NCBI GenBank assembly: GCA_025559845.1
Contig: CP048470.1
Span: 2,031,001-2,095,000 of the forward strand
DNA: 64,000 bases
Source of the DNA: Agrobacterium tumefaciens
GTDB lineage: Bacteria > Pseudomonadota > Alphaproteobacteria > Rhizobiales > Rhizobiaceae
Reading direction: 5' to 3'
Shown in pieces: positions 1 to 11,537 of this stretch. Under the pieces are notes generated by a model. It searched no databases and was not told the origin of the DNA. It saw nothing but the letters and a program-made list of their open reading frames with translations. A program made the position numbers and the translations under genes. The number at the start of each line of letters is the position of its first letter. Positions within the stretch are counted from its first letter, which is position 1.

Positions 1-252
1 GATTGTCGGGATCTCGCTCACAAGCATCGGAACGAGCTCACCTTTTTCGTCGTAACGGGCAAGCGGCTCGATGACCATAGACGAGCTGTAGACCTCTTTC
101 GTGCCACCCGAAAGATAAGGATTAAGCGTCGATACGGCCTGCCAGAACAGGATCTTCAGTTCGCCGTCGCTGCCTCGCTCGGCATGGGCGGCAGAGCCTG
201 CCAGGGCCAGTGCCGCGACAGTGCTGGCAAATAGAACGCTGCGCTTTTTCAT
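1..252 (-). CDS. Peptide ABC transporter substrate-binding protein (5' part)
   Basis: This is the N-terminal 84 codons of a gene that runs off the left edge. It starts MKKRSVLFAS and carries a Sec signal peptide that should be cleaved after a run ending SAAHA. The mature start (KILFWQAVSTLNPYLSGG, then a VIEPLARYDEKGELVP stretch) is the typical opening of the SBP_bac_5 dipeptide/oligopeptide-binding family: a first ligand-framing strand followed by 'L(N/D)P'. It is transcribed divergently from the M20 hydrolase and the double ATPase to its right, so the permease genes probably lie further left on the minus strand. Family assignment is firm; substrate is not visible from this fragment. Confidence 0.8.
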   Translation of the reverse strand, partial: MKKRSVLFASTVAALALAGSAAHAERGSDGELKILFWQAVSTLNPYLSGGTKEVYSSSMVIEPLARYDEKGELVPMLVSEIPTI

Positions 253-561
253 TGTATTTTCCCCTTTTTGGATTTTATCCGTTTGAATGTCTATGACGCC
301 TTTCCTCAAGCGTCTTATGCAAAGCCTATTTATTTAAGTATTTGACTTTGCTAGGAAATACTCCTCGCATTCCCCATGATGCTATTGTTGGATTTTTTGA
401 AATGCAACCCCCAAAGTTTCGGCGGTGAACAAAATTTGTGCCGTGAGGTTGAGGGCCTAATTTTCGCGCATGCAATAAAATTCACACTTGCAAAACTGAA
501 AAATCCCATCGCAATATGCCGACCAACAATCCGGCGGGGAACAAAAAAAGGAAAAGCGGGA
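253..561. promoter_or_regulatory. Divergent intergenic region, peptide transporter/amidohydrolase
   Basis: About 310 bases without a convincing gene between two divergent starts. A reading frame is open upstream of the hydrolase start, but the peptide it gives has no family resemblance. There is a short inverted repeat (GACGC 295-299 with GCGTC 310-314) and a TTGAC at about 343-347. I cannot fix a full promoter, and the region presumably drives both directions. Confidence 0.4.
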
Positions 562-1725
562 ATGCCGATATTGAACCGAGTGGCCGAAATGCAGGAAGAA
601 GTTGCCGGCTGGAGGCGCCATCTGCATCAGACTCCGGAACTGCTCTATGACGTTTTCGAAACGTCGAAATTCGTGGCCGAAAAACTGCAATCCTTCGGTT
701 GCGATATTGTGGAAACAGGCATCGGCAAGACGGGCGTTGTCGGCATCATCAAGGGGCGTCATGGCGATGGCCCGACGATCGGTTTCCGTTCCGACATGGA
801 TGCGCTGCCGATCCTGGAAACCAGCGGCAAACCATGGTCTTCGAAGACCCCTGGCAAGGCCCATTCCTGTGGTCATGACGGCCATACTGCAATGCTGCTG
901 GGGGCAGCCCAATACCTTGCCGAAACCCGCAATTTCAAAGGTTCGGTCGCCGTGATTTTCCAGCCGGCGGAAGAGGGTGGGGCTGGCGCGCTTGCTATGC
1001 TGAACGACGGCATGATGGAAAAGTTTGGCATTTCGCAGGTCTACGGAATGCACAATGAGCCGGGCATTCCAGTCGGCAACTTTGCCATCCGCAAAGGCTC
1101 GACGATGGCGGCAGCCGACAGTTTTGAAATCACCATCACGGGTAGGGGCAGTCATGCCGCCGCGCCGCACCTTTCGATCGATCCGGTACTGACGTCTGCA
1201 CACGTCATCATCGCACTGCAATCAATCGTTTCGCGGGAGATGGACCCATTGAAGTCGCTCGTGGTGACGGTCGCGACGACGCATGGCGGAACGGCGTCGA
1301 ACGTCATTCCGGGCGCTGTGACGTTGACGGGAACGGTGCGAACTCTTTTGCCGGAAACACGTGATTTTGCCGAAAAACGCTTGAAAGAAGTGGCTACGGC
1401 CACCGCGATGGCACACGGCGCCACAGCCGAAGTGAGATATGACCGCGGTTACCCCGTCACCTTCAATCACGCCGAAGAAACCGAGTTCGCGACCGGCGTC
1501 GCCATGGGGGTGGCAGGTAAGACGGCCGTCAACACCAACCCCAACCCTCATATGGGCGCAGAGGATTTTTCCTACATGCTTGAGGCACGTCCAGGCGCGT
1601 TCATATTCATCGGCAACGGTAACACCGCCGGTCTGCACAATGCCGCTTATGATTTCAACGACGATGCGCTGCCTTACGGCATCAGCTACTGGGTTTCGAT
1701 GGCCGAAACCGCACTTGCTGCGTGA
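562..1725 (+). CDS. M20-family amidohydrolase (hippurate/N-acyl amino acid hydrolase)
   Basis: A 387-residue M20D metallopeptidase that hydrolyses N-acyl or peptide-like amides in the cytoplasm. Metal-site motifs are in order: DMDALP near residue 78, SCGHDGH near 101, QPAEEGG near 136, HNEPG near 163, and the C-terminal HMGAEDFSYML near 330. The frame is open further upstream to 376, but that 62-residue extension has no family match. The ATG at 562 gives the normal family length and follows an AAGG/GCGGG purine stretch, so I prefer it. It precedes the double ATPase by 48 bases and probably processes the peptide or acylated amino acid imported by that transporter. Exact substrate unknown. Confidence 0.85.
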   Translation: MPILNRVAEMQEEVAGWRRHLHQTPELLYDVFETSKFVAEKLQSFGCDIVETGIGKTGVVGIIKGRHGDGPTIGFRSDMDALPILETSGKPWSSKTPGKAHSCGHDGHTAMLLGAAQYLAETRNFKGSVAVIFQPAEEGGAGALAMLNDGMMEKFGISQVYGMHNEPGIPVGNFAIRKGSTMAAADSFEITITGRGSHAAAPHLSIDPVLTSAHVIIALQSIVSREMDPLKSLVVTVATTHGGTASNVIPGAVTLTGTVRTLLPETRDFAEKRLKEVATATAMAHGATAEVRYDRGYPVTFNHAEETEFATGVAMGVAGKTAVNTNPNPHMGAEDFSYMLEARPGAFIFIGNGNTAGLHNAAYDFNDDALPYGISYWVSMAETALAA

Positions 1726-1773
1726 GACAACTGGCGGCCCCTGCGGCCGCCTTCTGCTTTTCAGGAGAACAGC

Positions 1774-3624
<1,851 letters not shown>

Positions 3625-3905
3625 CGCCGCAACGTGCTTTCGACGTTTGGAAAACCGTTCTCGACCGCAAGGCGGGGACGGTTACCGGTGTTGACCGCGC
3701 AATGGGTGTCTCCGTCAATCGACACATAAACATCTGCTTTGGCGGGAATATCCGTCTGAACGCTCTTCGGCGCTCTCCGGCTTTTGTGCTGTCCGCGGTA
3801 GTCATTCCCAAGTGACAAGCGCGTTTCGGGCCCCCTTCATGTGTTTGACACGTGATGGCAAATAATGTCAGCACATGTTTAGGCAATACGGACAAGGACA
3901 GCGAG

Positions 3906-4862
3906 ATGGCCAAACGAAGCGAAGCAGCACATGGGCGGCTTGACGATGCGGCACGCGCCGGCTGGCTTTACTATGTCGCGGGCCGTACGCAGGACGAAAT
4001 CGCTGCTGCCATGGGGATTTCGCGCCAGTCAGCGCAGCGCCTCGTCTCGCTTGCTGTTGCCGAACGGCTTATCAAAGTGCGGCTTGATCATCCCATCGCT
4101 GCCTGTCTCGAAAAGTCCGAGAGGCTAAAGGAGCGGTTTAACCTGAAACATGCGGAGGTTGTGCCGAGCGACCCTGCGGGCGTCTCTTCGACAGTGGGCA
4201 TTGCTGAGGCGGGGGCGGCTGAAATCGAACGTTGGCTTAAAAGTGCTGAGCCGATCGTGCTGGCCGTAGGAACCGGGCGTACGCTGAAGGCGGCCGTGGA
4301 CCAGTTGCCGCCGATGGAGTGCCCGCAACATCGGATTGTTTCCTTGACCGGCAATATAGGGCGGGATGGATCTGCGGCCTACTACAACGTCATCTTCTCG
4401 ATGGCTGATGCGATCAAGGCACGACACTTTCCGATGCCGTTACCGGTCCTATGCTCGTCTGCCGAGGAGCGCGAGTTGCTCCATGATCAATCCATCGTGC
4501 GCTCTACGCTGGCGTTGGGTGCTACGGCATCCGTGACCTTTGTCGGGGTCGGGGAACTCGGTGAAAATGCGCCTCTCTGCCTTGATGGTTTTCTTGGGGT
4601 CGACGAGATGAAGGCTCTGATGGAAAACGGCGCGGTCGGGGAGATCTGCGGCTGGTTTTATGATGCTGATGGCAAGGTGCTGGATCATCCAGTCAATGAG
4701 CGGGTTGCCTCTGTTCCTATCCCTTCGCGAGACACTTGCACCGTTATCGGTCTAGCTCAGGGGCAGCGCAAGCAATCCTCGATTCTCGCTGCTTTGCGGG
4801 GAGGTTTGCTGAACGGCATCATCACTGATGAAGCGACAAGTGAATATTTGCTCACGCATTGA
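3906..4862 (+). CDS. smoC: SorC-family sugar-binding transcriptional regulator (smoC-like)
   Basis: A 318-residue regulator with an N-terminal helix-turn-helix (about residues 20-50, QDEIAAAMGISRQSAQRL) and a SorC/DeoR sugar-phosphate sensor domain over the remainder (AVGTGRT, VVSLTGNIG-like and GLAQG motifs). The ATG at 3906 follows AAGGA with good spacing; in-frame ATGs at 3852 and 3855 are possible but lack a ribosome binding site. It lies directly upstream of, and codirectional with, smoEFGK-smoS-mtlK, which is the arrangement of the polyol locus in Sinorhizobium. It probably controls that operon in response to a polyol or its phosphorylated product. The symbol rests on gene order and is moderate; the family is firm. 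Confidence 0.8.
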   Translation: MAKRSEAAHGRLDDAARAGWLYYVAGRTQDEIAAAMGISRQSAQRLVSLAVAERLIKVRLDHPIAACLEKSERLKERFNLKHAEVVPSDPAGVSSTVGIAEAGAAEIERWLKSAEPIVLAVGTGRTLKAAVDQLPPMECPQHRIVSLTGNIGRDGSAAYYNVIFSMADAIKARHFPMPLPVLCSSAEERELLHDQSIVRSTLALGATASVTFVGVGELGENAPLCLDGFLGVDEMKALMENGAVGEICGWFYDADGKVLDHPVNERVASVPIPSRDTCTVIGLAQGQRKQSSILAALRGGLLNGIITDEATSEYLLTH

Positions 4863-5004
4863 GCAAAAAATAATTCAATAAAATCAATGTTCTGTTTTTT
4901 TGATGTGCGCCGCAGCACAGGATGTTGCTTGACTTTTATCGCCTCCAGGTGAGTAAATGCTCCAGAGCAAAGCGAATGCTCAATATTTCTTCTGGGAGGA
5001 AGAT

Positions 5005-6318
5005 ATGACGTTGAAGACCATTTTGCTGGGCGCCTGCTCGGCTCTCGCCTTTTCCACCCTTGCTTCTGCTGAAACGCTGACGATCGCCACCGTAAACAAT
5101 GGCGACATGATCCGCATGCAGGGGCTCACCTCCGACTTCACGGCCAAGAACCCTGACATTCAGGTAGAATGGGTCACGCTCGAAGAAAACGTTCTGCGTG
5201 AACGTGTGACAACGGATATCGCCACCAATGGCGGTCAATACGACATCATGACCATCGGCAACTACGAAGTGCCGATCTGGGCCAAGCAGGGCTGGCTGCT
5301 GCCGCTCGAAAAACTTGGCGACAAGTACGACGTGGACGATCTCCTGCCCGCAATTCGTGGCGGTCTGTCCAATGAGGGTAAACTTTACGCCGCTCCATTC
5401 TACGGTGAATCCGCGATGATCATGTATCGCAAGGATCTGTTCGATAAAGCCGGTCTGAAGATGCCTGAAAACCCGACCTGGGAATTCATCGGTGACGCGG
5501 CGCGCAAGGTTACCGACCGCTCTGCCGACATCAACGGTATTTGCCTGCGCGGCAAGGCCGGTTGGGGCGAGAACATGGCCTTCATCACGGCTCTGACGAA
5601 CTCGTTTGGCGGCCGATGGTTTGATGAAAACTGGAAGCCCCAGTTCGATCAGCCCGAATGGAAAAATGCTCTGCAGTTCTACGTCGATCTGATGAAGGAT
5701 GCCGGCCCTTCCGGTGCGTCGTCGAACGGCTTCAACGAAAATCTGACGCTGTTCCAACAGGGCAAATGCGGCATGTGGATCGATGCGACCGTCGCAGCAT
5801 CCTTCGTGTCTAACCCGAAAGACTCCACTGTGGCCGACAAGGTTGGCTATGCGATCTTCCCAACGCAGGGCGAGTTGAAGAACCATGGCAATTGGCTGTG
5901 GTCCTGGAACCTTGCGATCCCGAAGAGCTCGCAGAAGTCTGACGCGGCCGAGAAGTTCATTGCCTGGGCAACCAGCAAGGAATACACGGACCTCGTCGCT
6001 TCCAAGGAAGGTTGGGCAAACGTGCCTCCAGGTACGCGCACCTCGCTTTACAAGAACGCCGAGTATGAAAAGGCGGCTCCATTCGCCAAACCGACGCTTG
6101 CCGCCATGGACGCTGCCGATATCACCAAGCCGACCGTCAAGCCGGTTCCCTATACCGGTGGTCAGTTCGTAGCGATCCCTGAGTTCCAGGCGCTCGGCAC
6201 GACGGTTGGTCAGCTCTTCTCGGCTGTTGTCGCCGGTCAGTCGAGCGTTGACGATGCACTGGCAGGTGCTCAGTCCACCGCAACGCGTGAGATGACCCGC
6301 GCTGGATACATCAAGTAA
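5005..6318 (+). CDS. smoE: Polyol (sorbitol/mannitol) ABC transporter substrate-binding protein
   Basis: A 437-residue periplasmic solute-binding protein of the SBP_bac_1 sugar family. The signal peptide MTLKTILLGACSALA ends near LASAETL. The body has the family's typical IGNYEVPIWAKQGWLLPL and YGESAMIMYRKDLFDKAG segments. The ATG at 5005 is fixed by GGAGGA at 4995-5000; the longer frame from 4957 would bury the signal peptide. It is the first gene of the transporter operon and is followed by two stable hairpins before the first permease, consistent with the binding protein being made in excess. Assignment to sorbitol/mannitol/dulcitol comes from the downstream polyol dehydrogenases and rhizobial gene order. 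Confidence 0.88.
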   Translation: MTLKTILLGACSALAFSTLASAETLTIATVNNGDMIRMQGLTSDFTAKNPDIQVEWVTLEENVLRERVTTDIATNGGQYDIMTIGNYEVPIWAKQGWLLPLEKLGDKYDVDDLLPAIRGGLSNEGKLYAAPFYGESAMIMYRKDLFDKAGLKMPENPTWEFIGDAARKVTDRSADINGICLRGKAGWGENMAFITALTNSFGGRWFDENWKPQFDQPEWKNALQFYVDLMKDAGPSGASSNGFNENLTLFQQGKCGMWIDATVAASFVSNPKDSTVADKVGYAIFPTQGELKNHGNWLWSWNLAIPKSSQKSDAAEKFIAWATSKEYTDLVASKEGWANVPPGTRTSLYKNAEYEKAAPFAKPTLAAMDAADITKPTVKPVPYTGGQFVAIPEFQALGTTVGQLFSAVVAGQSSVDDALAGAQSTATREMTRAGYIK

Positions 6319-6329
6319 TCCTCCCGAAG

Positions 6330-6407
6330 ATCGCTGTCCGGCAGGCTTGCCGGGCAGCGATATACTTCAGGGTTACAATTATGCCGGGCCGAGATAGTGG
6401 GCCCGGC
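6330..6407 (+). promoter_or_regulatory. Tandem intercistronic hairpins between smoE and smoF
   Basis: Two inverted repeats in the gap. The first pairs 6330-6343 with 6348-6361 (14 pairs including one G-T, tetraloop GGCT). The second pairs GCCGGGCC 6383-6390 with GGCCCGGC 6400-6407. Neither is followed by a T run, so they look like 3'-end mRNA stabilisers or processing sites rather than terminators. Confidence 0.7.
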
Positions 6408-6491
6408 TGTCATCCGATCCAATCAAGAACAAAAAACGGCCAGCGTGCTGCTTCGGCGACAACTGGCACAACCGGAATGTGGGAGGTTGCC

Positions 6492-7364
6492 ATGGCGACG
6501 CGGAACACAAGTGGTTTGGCGCGGCTGATGCTTGCACCGTCTGTATTGCTGCTGCTGGTTTGGATGATCGTGCCTCTGGCGATGACGCTGTGGTTTTCGT
6601 TCCAGAACTACAATCTTCTGAACCCTGCCAATGTCAGTTTTGCTGGGCTCTTCAATTATCAGTTCTTCTACACCGATCCGGCCTTCTTCCAGTCCATCTG
6701 GAACACGCTCCTGATCGTCGGGGGTGTCCTGCTCATTACTGTCGTCGGCGGCACTGCCATCGCGTTGCTGCTTGATCAGGAGATTTTTGGACAAGGTATC
6801 GTCCGCATCCTCGTCATTTCGCCATTTTTCGTGATGCCACCGGTCGCCGCACTGGTCTGGAAGAACATGATCATGCATCCTGGCTACGGGGTACTTGCTG
6901 ATCTAGCCCGCTTCTTTGGCCTGCAACCGGTCGACTGGTTCGCGCAATTTCCGCTTCTGTCCATCATCATCATCGTTGCATGGCAGTGGTTGCCGTTTGC
7001 CACGCTGATCCTCCTCACTGCCTTGCAATCGCTTGATGCTGAGCAGAAGGAGGCGGCGGAAATGGATGGCGCGAATTTCGTCAACCGCTTCATCTATCTG
7101 ACGTTGCCGCATCTTTCCCGAGCCATCACGGTCGTTATTCTGATCCAGACGATTTTCCTGCTCGGTGTCTATGCAGAAATCCTCGTTACCACCAACGGTG
7201 GTCCGGGTTACGCCTCCACCAACCTCGCCTTCCTCATCTACCGCACCGCGCTGCTCGGTTACGACGTCGGTGGCGCATCGGCCGGCGGCATCATTGCTGT
7301 CATCCTCGCCAACATCGTCGCCATCTTCCTGATGCGCGCCGTCGGCAAGAACCTCGATCGCTAA
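6492..7364 (+). CDS. smoF: Polyol ABC transporter permease
   Basis: A 290-residue inner-membrane permease of the MalF/UgpA type with about six membrane spans. The EAA loop that docks to the ATPase is visible near residue 187 (EAAEMDGANFVNRF). The start at 6492 is chosen because GGGAGG (6481-6486) sits just upstream; an in-frame ATG at 6381 lies inside an intercistronic hairpin and would add a polar 37-residue extension that the family lacks. It pairs with the next permease to form the channel for the substrate delivered by SmoE. Confidence 0.88.
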   Translation: MATRNTSGLARLMLAPSVLLLLVWMIVPLAMTLWFSFQNYNLLNPANVSFAGLFNYQFFYTDPAFFQSIWNTLLIVGGVLLITVVGGTAIALLLDQEIFGQGIVRILVISPFFVMPPVAALVWKNMIMHPGYGVLADLARFFGLQPVDWFAQFPLLSIIIIVAWQWLPFATLILLTALQSLDAEQKEAAEMDGANFVNRFIYLTLPHLSRAITVVILIQTIFLLGVYAEILVTTNGGPGYASTNLAFLIYRTALLGYDVGGASAGGIIAVILANIVAIFLMRAVGKNLDR

Positions 7365-7377
7365 GGGGATAAAGATC

Positions 7378-8202
7378 ATGGCACGCAAAACATCAACCCG
7401 CTCCAAGATCGGCTTTTCTCTTGCCGCATGGGCCGTTGCCCTCATCCTGTTCTTTCCGATCCTTTACGCCTTCCTCACATCCATCAAGACGGAGCCTGAG
7501 GCGATCGCCGGGTTTAGCCTCATTCCTTCTGGAACATTGGAAAATTACATCACGGTGCAGACGCAGCGCGATTACTTCAAGCCGTTCATGAATTCCGTGG
7601 TCCTGTCGCTCGGTTCAACGATCATTGCACTTATGATCGCCATCCCGGCTGCATGGGCAATGGCCTTTTCTCCGACGAAGCGCACCAAGGACATCTTGAT
7701 GTGGATGCTCTCCACCAAGATGATGCCGGCGGTTGCCGTTCTGGTGCCGATCTACCTGATTTTCCGCAATGCCGGCCTTCTCGATACCCGCATTGGCCTG
7801 ACGATCATGCTGACCTTCATCAATTTGCCGATCGTCATATGGATGCTCTACACCTATTTTCGCGAAATCCCGGGGGAAATCCTTGAAGCGGCACGTATGG
7901 ACGGAGCCTCGTTGTGGAACGAGATCATTCATGTCCTCACCCCGATGGCAGTTCCAGGCATAGCCTCGACACTTCTCCTGAACGTCATCCTTGCGTGGAA
8001 CGAATCTTTCTGGACCATCCGGTTGACGACGACGAATGCAGCACCGTTGACGGCATTCATTGCCTCCTTCTCCAGTCCGCAGGGGCTTTTCTGGGCAAAG
8101 CTTTCGGCAGCCTCGATGATGGCGATCGCACCGATCCTTGTCATCGGCTGGTTTTCACAAAAACAACTTGTGCGCGGCCTGACCTTTGGCGCGGTGAAAT
8201 AA
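7378..8202 (+). CDS. smoG: Polyol ABC transporter permease
   Basis: A 274-residue MalG/UgpE-type permease with six predicted membrane spans. The EAA loop lies near residue 169 (EAARMDGASLWNEIIH). It starts 13 bases after the preceding permease behind a GGGGAT purine stretch, and ends 15 bases before the ATPase. It forms the transporter heterodimer with SmoF. Confidence 0.88.
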   Translation: MARKTSTRSKIGFSLAAWAVALILFFPILYAFLTSIKTEPEAIAGFSLIPSGTLENYITVQTQRDYFKPFMNSVVLSLGSTIIALMIAIPAAWAMAFSPTKRTKDILMWMLSTKMMPAVAVLVPIYLIFRNAGLLDTRIGLTIMLTFINLPIVIWMLYTYFREIPGEILEAARMDGASLWNEIIHVLTPMAVPGIASTLLLNVILAWNESFWTIRLTTTNAAPLTAFIASFSSPQGLFWAKLSAASMMAIAPILVIGWFSQKQLVRGLTFGAVK

Positions 8203-8217
8203 CAAGGAACGATAAAA

Positions 8218-9216
8218 ATGGGCAGTATTTCGCTAAAAAAAGTCTCCAAGGTCTTCGGTGAAGCCAAGGTCATTCCCTCTATTGATCTTGATATCAACGA
8301 TGGCGAATTTGTCGTGTTTGTCGGTCCTTCCGGTTGCGGAAAGTCCACGCTCCTGCGTCTCATTGCGGGTCTTGAGGATGTCTCGGGCGGGCAGATTGTC
8401 ATTGATGGCAAGGATGTTACCGAAAAGGCTCCTGCCGAACGTGGCCTTGCTATGGTGTTTCAGTCTTACGCGCTCTATCCGCATATGAGCGTCAGAAACA
8501 ACATCGCCTTTCCGCTGAAAATGGCCAAACTCGACAAGGCCGTGATCGACAAGAAGGTCGAAGATGCCGCACGCGTTCTCAATCTGACCGATTATCTTGA
8601 GCGTCGTCCTTCGCAGTTATCCGGTGGTCAACGCCAGCGTGTTGCCATCGGTCGCGCCATCGTCCGCGAACCGTCTGCCTTCCTGTTCGATGAACCGCTC
8701 TCCAACCTGGATGCGGCCCTGCGCGGCACAATGCGGCTCGAAATCTCCGAGCTGCACAACACCCTTAAGACGACGATGATTTACGTCACGCACGATCAGG
8801 TCGAAGCCATGACAATGGCTGACAAGATCGTCGTGTTGAACCGCGGCAATATCGAACAGGTCGGGTCTCCCATGGAGCTTTACCGCAGCCCCGCAAACCT
8901 CTTCGTCGCCGGCTTCATCGGTTCGCCGCGCATGAACCTCATCACGGGTGATTACGCGCGTGCCAAAGGTGCCGCAACCGTCGGTGTCCGTCCCGAGCAT
9001 CTTTCGCTTTCCAAGGAAAACGGAGTGTGGAGGGGTACCGTGACCGTTGCCGAACATCTCGGCTCCGACACTTTCCTGCACCTCGACGTAGATGGCATCG
9101 GTCCGGTCACAGCGCGCGCCGATGGCGAATTTGCCTGCAAGCATGGTGACACGGTTTTCATTTCGCCAGACGAGACCAAGGTCCATCGCTTCAATGAAAA
9201 AGGCGTCGCATTATGA
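8218..9216 (+). CDS. smoK: Polyol ABC transporter ATP-binding protein (UgpC/MalK type)
   Basis: A 332-residue ATPase with Walker A GPSGCGKS (about 36-43), Q loop [10 protein letters not shown], signature LSGGQRQR (about 135), Walker [12 protein letters not shown] (about 156) and the switch histidine in YVTHDQ. The C-terminal third is the MalK-like TOBE/OB regulatory domain (VGVRPEHL). Its stop overlaps the smoS start by four bases (ATGA), indicating translational coupling with the dehydrogenase that acts on the imported polyol. Confidence 0.9.
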   Translation: MGSISLKKVSKVFGEAKVIPSIDLDINDGEFVVFVGPSGCGKSTLLRLIAGLEDVSGGQIVIDGKDVTEKAPAERGLAMVFQSYALYPHMSVRNNIAFPLKMAKLDKAVIDKKVEDAARVLNLTDYLERRPSQLSGGQRQRVAIGRAIVREPSAFLFDEPLSNLDAALRGTMRLEISELHNTLKTTMIYVTHDQVEAMTMADKIVVLNRGNIEQVGSPMELYRSPANLFVAGFIGSPRMNLITGDYARAKGAATVGVRPEHLSLSKENGVWRGTVTVAEHLGSDTFLHLDVDGIGPVTARADGEFACKHGDTVFISPDETKVHRFNEKGVAL

Positions 9217-9989
9217 GTGGACGTCTGAACGGCAAGTCGGCCCTCATTACGGGGTCGGCTCGCGGCATCGGTCGCGCATTTGCCGAAGCCTATGTGCTGG
9301 AAGGCGCGACGGTTGCGATTGCCGACATCAATTTCGAGCGCGCTGCAAAAACTGCCAATGAGATCGGCGAGAATGCCTATGCGGTAGAGCTCGACGTCAC
9401 GAAGCAGCATTCGATCGATACGGCAATCCGGACTGTGGAAAGCCGGCGAGGTGGCATCGACATTCTCGTGAACAACGCCGCACTGTTTGATCTGGCACCC
9501 ATCGTTGAGATCTCGCGCGACAGTTACGATCGGCTGTTCTCCATTAACGTCTCCGGAACGCTGTTCATGATGCAGTCAGCGGCGAAGTCGATGATTGAGC
9601 GCGGCAACGGCGGCAAGATCATCAACATGGCCAGTCAGGCTGGTCGCCGCGGTGAAGCCCTCGTCGGCGTTTATTGTGCCACCAAAGCCGCCGTTATCAG
9701 TCTGACGCAGTCAGCCGGACTGGATCTCATCAAACACGGCATCAACGTCAACGCGATCGCACCCGGCGTGGTGGATGGCGAGCATTGGGACGGTGTCGAC
9801 GCCCTCTTCGCAAAATACGAAAACCGGCCGCGCGGCGAAAAGAAGAAGCTTGTTGGTGAGGCGGTACCGTTTGGCCGCATGGGCCGCGCTGAGGATCTGA
9901 CCGGCATGGCGATTTTCCTCGCCTCTGCAGAAGCCGAATACATCGTCGCCCAGACCTACAACGTGGATGGCGGCAACTGGATGAGCTGA
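9213..9989 (+). CDS. smoS: Sorbitol (glucitol) dehydrogenase, SDR family
   Basis: A 258-residue short-chain dehydrogenase with the cofactor motif [10 protein letters not shown] near residue 14, NNAA near 86, and the catalytic Tyr-x3-Lys (YCATK, about 154-158) with an upstream MAS serine. The end ...GGNWMS is typical of the SmoS/galactitol dehydrogenase branch. It oxidises sorbitol to fructose, and in related rhizobia also galactitol to tagatose, with NAD. It sits between the transporter ATPase and mannitol dehydrogenase. Confidence 0.88.
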   Translation: MSGRLNGKSALITGSARGIGRAFAEAYVLEGATVAIADINFERAAKTANEIGENAYAVELDVTKQHSIDTAIRTVESRRGGIDILVNNAALFDLAPIVEISRDSYDRLFSINVSGTLFMMQSAAKSMIERGNGGKIINMASQAGRRGEALVGVYCATKAAVISLTQSAGLDLIKHGINVNAIAPGVVDGEHWDGVDALFAKYENRPRGEKKKLVGEAVPFGRMGRAEDLTGMAIFLASAEAEYIVAQTYNVDGGNWMS

Positions 9990-10052
9990 TTGCAGAATGC
10001 ACAAGCATTCTCCTGTTGGCACGAACAACGTTTCCCTTTTGAGGATCGTCAC

Positions 10053-11537
10053 ATGACATGCAAACTCTCACTTGCAACACTCGATGAAGCCAAAAAAACG
10101 GCATCGGTTCCGGCCTATTCCCGTTCTGATCTCAGTGCCGGGATGGTGCACTTTGGTGTCGGCAATTTTCATCGTGCCCATCAGGCGGTCTATCTTGATG
10201 ACCTCTTCAACATGGGGGCCGACCAGGATTTTGCGATCGTTGGCGCCGGTGTTTTGCCTTCCGATGAGTTGATGCGTGAGAAGCTTGCTACCCAGGATTT
10301 CCTGACCACTGTTGTGGAGCAGGACAACAATCGCACCGGCGCCCGCGTCACGGGCCCGATGATCGACATCCTGCCGGTGGGAGTTGCGCAGACCACGATC
10401 GAGGCGCTGTCCGATCCAAAGATCCGGATCGTTTCGATGACCATAACCGAAGGCGGTTATTTCATTGATGCATCAGGGGACTTCAATCCCTCCCATCCCG
10501 CAATTGTCGGAGATGCAAACAGCCCGTCGTCACCGAAGACGGTGTTCGGATTGATCGTTGCGGGATTGAAAGCCCGCCGCGACAAGGGTGTCCAGCCATT
10601 CACGATCATGTCCTGCGACAACATTCCTCATAACGGCAAGGTTACGAAAAACGCTGTTGTCGGGCTTGCGGCGCTCTCCGATCCTGCCTTTGCCACCTGG
10701 ATTGGCGAGAATGTCTCGTTCCCGAACTCCATGGTTGATCGCATCACGCCTGCAACAGGTGAGCGTGAGCGCAACATAGCTCGCGATGAATTCGGTATCG
10801 AGGATAATTGGCCGGTATTTTGCGAAGAGTTCAAGCAATGGGTGATGGAGGACAAGTTTCCTGCAGGTCGACCGGCGCTTGAAAAGGCAGGGGTCCAGTT
10901 CGTGCCCGATGTCGCACCCTACGAGCATATGAAAATCCGCATCCTCAACGGTGGGCACGCGGCGATCGCTTATCCCGCTGCTCTTCTTGATGTCCATTTC
11001 GTACACGAGGCGATGGAGCACCCGCTCATCCGTTCGTTTCTCGCCAAGCTTGAGAAAGAAGAAATCATTCCGATCATTCCGCCTGTGCCAGACACGGATC
11101 TGAACGAATATTTCGATCTGATCGAACGCCGCTTTCTCAATCCGAAGATCGGGGACACTATTCCGCGTCTTGCGCAGGATGGCTCCAACCGCCAACCGAA
11201 ATTCATCCTGCCATCCACGGCTGACCGTTTGGCCTCGGGCCAGGACATCGTCGGGCTGTCTCTCGTTTCCGCGCTCTGGTGCCGGTACTTCTACGGAACG
11301 TCCGACAGCGGCAAACAGATTGTGTTCAATGACGCCAGTGCCGAACGGCTTCAGGCTGCAGCCATCAAAGCCAAGGACGATCCGATGGCGTTCCTCGCCT
11401 TGCGTGACATCTTCGGTGAGGTTGCCGAATCGGAGCTTTTCCGTAAACGCTTCGCCCACGCGTTGGCGACGCTGTGGAAAGATGGTACCGCCAAGACGCT
11501 GCAACTTTATCTGGACGGCAAGCTGGCCGAGACGTGA
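10053..11537 (+). CDS. mtlK: Mannitol 2-dehydrogenase
   Basis: A 494-residue polyol-specific long-chain dehydrogenase that oxidises mannitol (and often arabitol or sorbitol) to the ketose with NAD. Visible motifs are the N-terminal GVGNFHRAHQA Rossmann region and the catalytic K-x4-N-x2-H in KIRILNGGHA near residue 294. The ATG at 10053 follows GAGG at 10041-10044; a TTG start at 9990 would abut the previous stop without a ribosome binding site. The last bases overlap the next gene by one nucleotide (TGATG). Confidence 0.9.
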   Translation: MTCKLSLATLDEAKKTASVPAYSRSDLSAGMVHFGVGNFHRAHQAVYLDDLFNMGADQDFAIVGAGVLPSDELMREKLATQDFLTTVVEQDNNRTGARVTGPMIDILPVGVAQTTIEALSDPKIRIVSMTITEGGYFIDASGDFNPSHPAIVGDANSPSSPKTVFGLIVAGLKARRDKGVQPFTIMSCDNIPHNGKVTKNAVVGLAALSDPAFATWIGENVSFPNSMVDRITPATGERERNIARDEFGIEDNWPVFCEEFKQWVMEDKFPAGRPALEKAGVQFVPDVAPYEHMKIRILNGGHAAIAYPAALLDVHFVHEAMEHPLIRSFLAKLEKEEIIPIIPPVPDTDLNEYFDLIERRFLNPKIGDTIPRLAQDGSNRQPKFILPSTADRLASGQDIVGLSLVSALWCRYFYGTSDSGKQIVFNDASAERLQAAAIKAKDDPMAFLALRDIFGEVAESELFRKRFAHALATLWKDGTAKTLQLYLDGKLAET

